Source of the DNA: Megascapheus bottae
Taxonomy: Eukaryota; Chordata; Mammalia; Rodentia; Geomyidae
Reading direction: 5' to 3'
Assembly (NCBI GenBank): GCA_024803745.1
Contig: JANJXV010000030.1
Coordinates: 3,987,001-4,051,000 of the forward strand
Length of the DNA: 64,000 nucleotides
Shown: positions 57,813 to 64,000 of the stretch, piece after piece
How positions within the stretch are numbered: position 1 is the first letter of the stretch
How the letters are laid out: every line of letters begins with the position of its first letter
Translations under genes and position numbers: made by a program
Notes under the pieces: generated by a model
Seen by the model: only the letters and a program-made list of their open reading frames with translations
The model's database searches: none
Told to the model about the DNA's origin: nothing

Positions 57813-60800
57813 GATGACACCTGATAAGGTGAGCTGAAACAGTAGGAAGGCCTCACAGGCCAGAGTGGAATGTGGGTTCTCTCTGCTCATGGAGATTCTT
57901 GACATCACTGTCTAGCACTCATTCTCCTTCCCCCAAGTCTCCCATCCTGGGGAAACAAAGCTTCCCTTTCCTTGTGAGCCACCATTCCTGGCTTACAGCC
58001 TATTGGTTGGGTGAGAGTCACTCTCTTCTAAGCGCCAACCTGTCTTCCTGAGCCAGCATGGATTCTAATAATTGCAGAATCCCGGGTAAATTGAAAATAT
58101 CATGTCGTTGTCCAGAAATTATTAGACATGCCAAGATGGTGCACTGAGCTCAGGGTGAGAGCTCTCTAGTGGGGCCCTCGGTGGCTGTACATGTCCTCAG
58201 CTCGGGAAGTCACCCGAGCTGGAATGTCCTGGGTCGACAATCCATCTATGGGCACCTCACTCAGCCAGGCCAGGCAGAGTCAGACCCCGATGTCTGCTTG
58301 AATAATGGGCTCTGGCAGCTCTTTCTTCATACTGTAAATCCAATACCACGGTGCTTGTCCTACAAACAGGATATTGGCCCTCCAAGGCCCTGGGTGTTGA
58401 GAACAGGGAAGAGGACTGGAATTAGGTGCCTGGCCTCCATCCTGCTGTTGCATCCAGCTGGAGCTGGATCAGCCCACTTCTTAGCTCTTCAGTTCTTTGT
58501 GCCAAGATGTCTTCTCTAATTCTTGCAACCTAATATATCCTCACTAAAAGAGCACTCACTGCCAAATAGTGCTTTCTGTTGGCTTCAAGAGCCTCCTGGG
58601 TAAACTGAGAATGGTGATAGCTCTTTGGGACATGGGCAGGACCCTGCCTCAGCTGTCCTTGTTCCAGCTCTCTTCTGTGTTGCGGAATACAAGCCCAAGG
58701 AGAGCTGGAGCGCCAGACTGAGGAGCAATTGCTAATCCTCAGGTTGGCAAGGTGTGTGCTACTATCCTTGAAACTGTGATGTATTTCTTGAAGACATGTT
58801 TGTTACTATAGTCAGTGAGAGGCCACCATCCATTCATTCCAGCCTGACTCCTTCCAGGGCGAATCTACCAAGGCGAGAGTTGGGCCAGGCTGAAGTCAGC
58901 AATTTGAAAAACAGAACGCCTTTACAAAACACATGCACAGGGACCGGAGCCTACTGTTTGAAGGGGACAAATGGCCGCCAGTGAGTTAGCTCGTTTGGAA
59001 ATGAAGGTGTTTCCTTCTCCTAGTGTCAGACTGGGGTCCACTCAGCATGCAACAAGGCCCAGTTCATAGCTGATGCCTCCATTCTTTCCACGCAGGATTT
59101 GCAAGTGGGTTTCTCTCCCAGGCCCCTGGATCACCCAAATCTACCTCTAAGCACTGCAAGTTGTCCTGCTCACCTGGCTTCCTGACTCACTGCTGGCTCA
59201 TGCTTGATGCTGCCAGGGCACGAGGGGCGTAGCCCTTGGGCTGCTGTTCACTGAGAATGACCAGATGTGGCAGCTTAGAGCCAGGTCACCAAACCCAATG
59301 AGTCAGGTGTCCAGGATGCTCGCAGGATTTCAGGGCTCTCGATGGACCAGGGTCAGAGGTAAGGCTGGGCCTTCCTGCGGTTGTATCCCGGTGTGATCCG
59401 GTCTTATTAGGATAAGAAATGACTTCCAGCCAAGGCACCTTTGGTCCTTTGGGACTTTTCTAGTGACAACTTCTAGAGGATTCTATCATCTATGTCATGA
59501 AAACATGAGATATATGGTCCTTTGTTTCCCAAAGTGTGTGTGTGTTGGGGGGTCATTCCTCTTATTGTGTGAGGCTGTGCTGAAAGCTGGAGCCCAAGTT
59601 AGAGCAGGGTTAAAACGTTTGTATGACAGGTACCATGCGGTTCAGCCTCTCCTGACTCCTGGAAAACTTTAGGACACATCGCCAAGCTTTTCTCCCAGGC
59701 GGTGGCCTTCAGAGCCATCACAGGAAACCTGCATCCTTCGTGGCTGCTGGCAGTATGTCTTTGGATGTCTGATAATTCTACAAGGAAGATGTGGCCCAGT
59801 TGTGAACTCTCATTTTTCTACTGGTGTTTTTAATGGCCTCTCAAGGACAGCCTCACCTTGGCTAATTTGGGATGGGTTGTGCTGTGCAGGACACCAGCTC
59901 TACAACTTCAACTGAGTTTTCAATGGAGGCACATCACCGTATAGCCCAGCAATGGTTTCCTAAAATGGTAGCAGGTAGGGCTCTGGGGAGAGCAGGGAAA
60001 GCACTTGTGCATGGTCCTGCCTGGAGCGGAATCAAGTTCATCCAATCTTTGCCATTTCTGCTCTTCATGAGCTGCTTCAGCTCCTAGGAAGGAAAACCAG
60101 ATGGCTTCAAGGTCCTGCTTTTCCTTGTTTGTCTAGTAGTGAAACTCACGGGCCCCACAGGACTCTGAGTAGACCCCCAGTGGAAACGTGATGAGCAATT
60201 GTTTCTGAAATCCCAAAGTGGGAGCTGGAAGAAAATACATTAAGACCAACCATGTTTCTGAACTCCAAGGAACTAGTGGAGCAATCCCCCTGGAGCTAAT
60301 CTTTTCTATCAGTTCTTTTTGTGTAGATTAAGAACATGTAGCTTGCTTGCTTCGATGGAAAGACTTTGTATCTTTCTTTGCTTAACTTGGCTCCCAACAT
60401 CAAAGTTTTGGTATCAAGGCCTGAGTGGGGTCCATTTTGTAGGGTTCTGTCATACCTCTGGGAGTGTTCAGAGATCACAGGCTTCCGTCTCAGAACACGA
60501 TTCTATGCACCTCACTGAGCCAGAGGAATAGCAGGACCAGTGATAGATAGGTGGCAGAGATTTTCGCCTATTGACTATGTTTTGGGCATAAAGTGAAAAG
60601 CATGAATGGGCAACTTCTACCTCACCAGATGCTCATGACTCCGCAGAGTTAGTTACCATCATTATTCTCCTTCTTATGAACAAGAAAAGCAAGAAATTCA
60701 GGCCAAATCTACATTCAAGCCATCACAAAGCAAGGTAACTCCACAAACAATGCTTCGATAATTCAAATACCTTTTTTAAAAAGCATATCATAATAAACTC

Positions 60801-60889
60801 ACATGTTTGAAAGGAATATCTAAGCCTCCTAGAAACAGCATGCAAAAAGACTTGGTTATGAAGACTTCTGCCTGTGGATTTTGGCTACC
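57813..60889. other. Unassigned intron sequence
   Basis: No gene or clear transposon recognised. A faint antisense MIR-like trace may occur at 60.63-60.72 kb. Confidence 0.45.
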
Positions 60890-61180
60890 AGCTCATGGCT
60901 ATAATCCCACTCAATCAATAAAGATCCCATCAAGCAAGATCCCATCTCAATCAATAAAGCTGGCTGGAGAGGTAGATGTCTGTTTCCCCAACAACATGAG
61001 AAGATTGCTTCCCAGGCAAAATGTGAGATCCTGTTGAAGAAAATAATGAAAGCAAACCAAGCTGGAGGCCTGACTCAGTTGGCAGAGCTCCCTTTGGGTC
61101 TGGAGTCAAGAAGGGTCTGAAGATCAGGCTGTGTTCAATATCTAGGGGATAGGAAGTGTTTGCAAGATGATATCCTGCTT
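60890..61180 (+). repeat. Diverged B1-ID-like SINE with internal duplication
   Basis: ctaccagctcatggctataa opens a B1-like unit; gagaggtagatgtctgtttc follows; the ID-like part has cctgactcagttggcagagc and gagtcaagaagggtctgaag. A ~40-base internal duplication (ctcaatcaataaag twice) occurs at 60910-60960. Confidence 0.5.
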
Positions 61181-61870
61181 GTTCTTTTTTCTACCCCTGA
61201 ACCCCAGCCCCTGCTTCTACCCATGCCAGGACTGAGACGAAGTGTGAGCTTTGTCAGTTATTAACTGATGGGTGCAGGGAGGAGGCAAGGGGAGACACCT
61301 TACAAAATAGTGTGACAAGTGAGTGCTGCCTACAGCAGGAAACCGTTGACAGGATGGCTGGCAGCATGAGAATAACCCAGCGTTTCCTTTTCTGCCTAGA
61401 TGTGTCGAGCCACAAAGTTGAATGTGTTGATTTATACACTTCTAGCCCATACCCACAAATAGCTCCTGCGTTCTCTAATATGGTGACAGGCAAGTGGAGC
61501 CTAGAAGCCAGCCTATCTCCCCATTGATTTGCTGATTTGCTGATGGGCCGATTGGCCCAGGCGGGAAGCATCACTGAATGGTTTTTCCTGCCCCTCACTT
61601 CCCAGGCTGCCCAGCCTGAAACCTGTGGCATCTAACAGTTGTGGGCTCTCTTTGGTCTTCTGCACCTGCTATTGAAAGAGAGCCTGATAGACGAGGGCTC
61701 CTGGAGGGAAGACGATGGAAGGGAGATGTAAAGGTAAATGAGAAGCACCAGAAACCCAGATTCCAGGCAGCCACTGTGGCTAAGTAGTGTGTGGACGATG
61801 AACAAAGTGCCATATAATCCAAATGTACACCCAGACAGCCTGGAAGTATAAAACAAGATGACCAGGAAAT
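61181..61870. other. Unassigned intron sequence
   Basis: Nothing recognised. A 125-codon minus frame here (61254-61631) has no known domain. Confidence 0.4.
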
Positions 61871-62020
61871 GTAGACAGGAGGCTCAGACGTTTAGATCAT
61901 TTGGCCTGGAAACTGTAGACCAAATGGCTAGAGAGCATAGATCAGGTGATAAGGATATAGATCACATGGTTAAGATCTGTCGACCGGAAGGACATTAGAA
62001 AGTGTAGATAGAGAATGCGT
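61871..62020. repeat. Degenerate minisatellite with ~20-24-bp period
   Basis: Units begin with a tagatca-like motif: tagatcatttggcctggaaa, tagaccaaatggctagagag, tagatcaggtgataaggata, tagatcacatggttaagatc, then tcgaccggaaggacattaga. About six to seven diverged units. Confidence 0.65.
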
Positions 62021-62173
62021 ATATGCAGTGATTTTAAGTTATAATTTAGTATATGGACAGGAAAAGATTATGATCATACACTTGTTTCGAAATGAAATGT
62101 TATCAGGATAAGAGGAGTTAATTTTTGACTCTTACCTGAGAGGACTTAATCCTAGGGAAACCAAGGATTACTC

Positions 62174-62195
62174 TGTGTGTGTGTGTGTGTGTGTG
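62174..62195. repeat. Short (TG)n microsatellite
   Basis: Eleven TG units. Confidence 0.93.
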
Positions 62196-64000
62196 AGGGG
62201 TACAGCCTCCTGAATGGGAGCTGGGGAAGAGCGATTTGACTCTTCAGAAAGTGTGTGTTGGGTCCTACAGTGAGTTGAGGATAATGTAGAGGTATTTATT
62301 AGTACAGTGGATTTATTAATATCTCATGATGTCTCTGAGCTCTTCTTGTTATATAACTGGATGAATTATATTGTCCAAGGTTATTGCTCAGATAACCTGC
62401 TAGAAATGATAGTTTTCCTCTTTCATCACACACATCTAAGTGCTAAGTAAGTGCTTGTTAGCTCTTCACATTTCATTGGAGGGATTCATTAGCTCTTACA
62501 TCTGTGGATGCTGTGCTAAGAGTCTTCAGATTAAAGATGAATCAAAGAGATTCAGTTCTGTAAGTTTTGGACCAGAAACTAGAGTCTCTCTGGACATTAT
62601 CCAAGTATAAAATGCAACACAAATTGCCTTTAAAAATTAATAATTCACCAAATCTATGGTGCTAAGCCTGGTCTGGCTTGAGAAGATAAGTAAAATAAAT
62701 ATTGTAAAGTCCTTTTTCTAATAATCTGTGGCATGAAATTTAAGCACAAGAGAAAACATTTAGCAATTAGGCAGGAACATTCAGTGCATGATTAAATGTG
62801 AATAATAATATTTAAAAGCCCCATACCTTACCTGCTAGCAGGAAATATCATTTAAAGTTTTAATCTAGTACATAGCACAGCTCATACCATTTCTTTGCTT
62901 AATGAGCTCCCGCTTTGTGCTTTTCATGTTTGAGTGGTTACTTTTATAACTATTTCTACATCGATAGCTAGTGGAAGGCTGACAAAAAGTAGCCTAGACA
63001 GATATCTGGTGGGGGATTGTCAGTCTAGTGCAGTTACTGAAAATAATAGAATTAGCTCCTTCACTGGGTTGGCAACCAGTGGTTGGGTGTATTTATCTAA
63101 TTATTAAAGACAGTGCATTTACATCTGAGGGGATTTGATAATAAGATTTGGAATTGAGGCTGATCTTTTGTTTGTCTACACCCAATGGAAGCTGACTCTG
63201 GCCTGTAGTTGTGGGTTTTTTTTTCAATGAATAATAAAATCTCTTATAGATAATGGCAGGTCTTCATCTTCTGGAAAGAGGACAAAAATAAAAGACAGAG
63301 AATAGCTTGAGTGAGAAATAGAGAACATAGAATTTTCAGAGTGAGAGCAACAGCCTGCAGCCAGAAATGTACACTCTGTGCACTTGGGGTGCTGATTCTG
63401 AGAAGATAAAGACAAGAAAGACAGTTCTAGAGGATAAGTTACACCTGTGCAGGACAACTAACAATTAAAAACAGTCTTAAAAGACAGTTATTAAAAACTC
63501 TGTGTTGACCAGTAAGGAATATTTCCCAAGTAGCTTGTTTTAGGCATGGATCCTGAGCCAATCTGCAAGTGCAATAGAAATGGGCCGTTCCAGATGAGGA
63601 GGAGTTATTCCTGCCCCTGCTGCATTCATAGATTCCTCTTCAAATCCTTCTCCTGGAAACAGGACACCTCCACCCGCCCATATGTCTGATAATATTTGTT
63701 CTGGTCTGCTGGAGGCATTGATGGCGAGGCTGGATGGGTGGGTAGGCTTACAGTCATTAACTGGCCATCCTCCACTAACACAAATGAACTCAAGCATTAC
63801 AGCTTTGGATTTCAGGATTTCTACCTTACAATGTTCATACATTTTTTTTGGCTCTTTGCTAAAGTTATGAGAGTTAGAGGATTATATAGAGACTTGAACT
63901 TGGTGTTCTTCACCATCTCTGGAGTTGTAGAATAGTATTAACTTGTTGAATAACTAGTTTTAGGTATCTACTCTCACCCTTACATTGTTGAAGGCCTAGA
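62196..64000. other. Unassigned AT-rich intron sequence to the window end
   Basis: Nothing recognised on either strand; no upstream ADARB2 exon is visible. Confidence 0.45.

Larger units (their letters stand above)
30997..64000 (-). other. ADARB2: ADARB2 intron upstream of the dsRBD exon (partial)
   Basis: From the acceptor at 30997 to the right edge no upstream ADARB2 exon (Arg-rich N-terminus) is seen, so this intron is at least 33.0 kb. It is phase 1. SINE density is lower than in the other intron. L1 3' ends, long CA/GT repeats and one minisatellite are listed separately. Confidence 0.85.

Noticed and set aside
60620..60720. MIR-like stretch
   Set aside because: Only a loose resemblance to antisense MIR (gttagttaccatcattattc); too diverged to list as a feature without a profile search.
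1..64000. CRISPR arrays, bacterial operons, phage or mobile gene clusters
   Set aside because: The window is clearly mammalian intron. No regularly spaced direct repeats with unique spacers and no dense co-oriented frames exist.

Overview
The window reads as intronic DNA from a placental mammal, very probably a rodent. Long introns, abundant (CA)n/(GT)n microsatellites, L1 3' ends, MIR relics and many composite SINEs are visible. The commonest SINE joins a B1 (7SL-derived) left half to an ID-like (tRNA-Ala-derived) right half, and a second type joins two ID-like units. Such B1-ID dimers are known from squirrel-related and castorimorph rodents. From memory, these look most like kangaroo rat/pocket mouse/gopher (Geomyoidea) elements, but the species cannot be fixed from the sequence alone.

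Only one protein-coding segment is convincing: an 857-base exon on the minus strand (30996 down to 30140). It encodes both double-stranded-RNA-binding domains of ADARB2 (ADAR3), the brain-enriched, catalytically inactive member of the adenosine deaminase acting on RNA family. The acceptor and donor sites are both visible, and the open frame fits exactly between them (2 bases completing a split codon plus 285 codons). The exon sits inside a GC-rich, CpG-dense island. The catalytic deaminase exons should lie beyond the left edge of the window, and the exons for the N-terminal Arg-rich region beyond the right edge.

Layout: 1-30139 is the intron downstream of the exon in gene order. It carries SINEs, MIRs, several L1 pieces, one MaLR-like LTR relic, microsatellites and a degenerate ~23-bp minisatellite. 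29.8-31.25 kb is the exon and CpG island. 30997-64000 is the upstream intron, with fewer SINEs, three younger L1 3' ends (one with a clear 17-bp target-site duplication), long dinucleotide repeats and a second degenerate minisatellite. The flanking introns are at least 30.1 and 33.0 kb, which fits the very large ADARB2 locus.

I found no other gene, RNA gene, CRISPR array or novel multi-gene system. The most interesting points are a frame that stays open for 99 codons past the exon's donor site, a Gly/Ala (GCC) tract expansion next to the first dsRBD, inverted L1 and inverted (CA)n/(GT)n pairs that could make double-stranded RNA in this pre-mRNA, and two uncatalogued-looking minisatellites.
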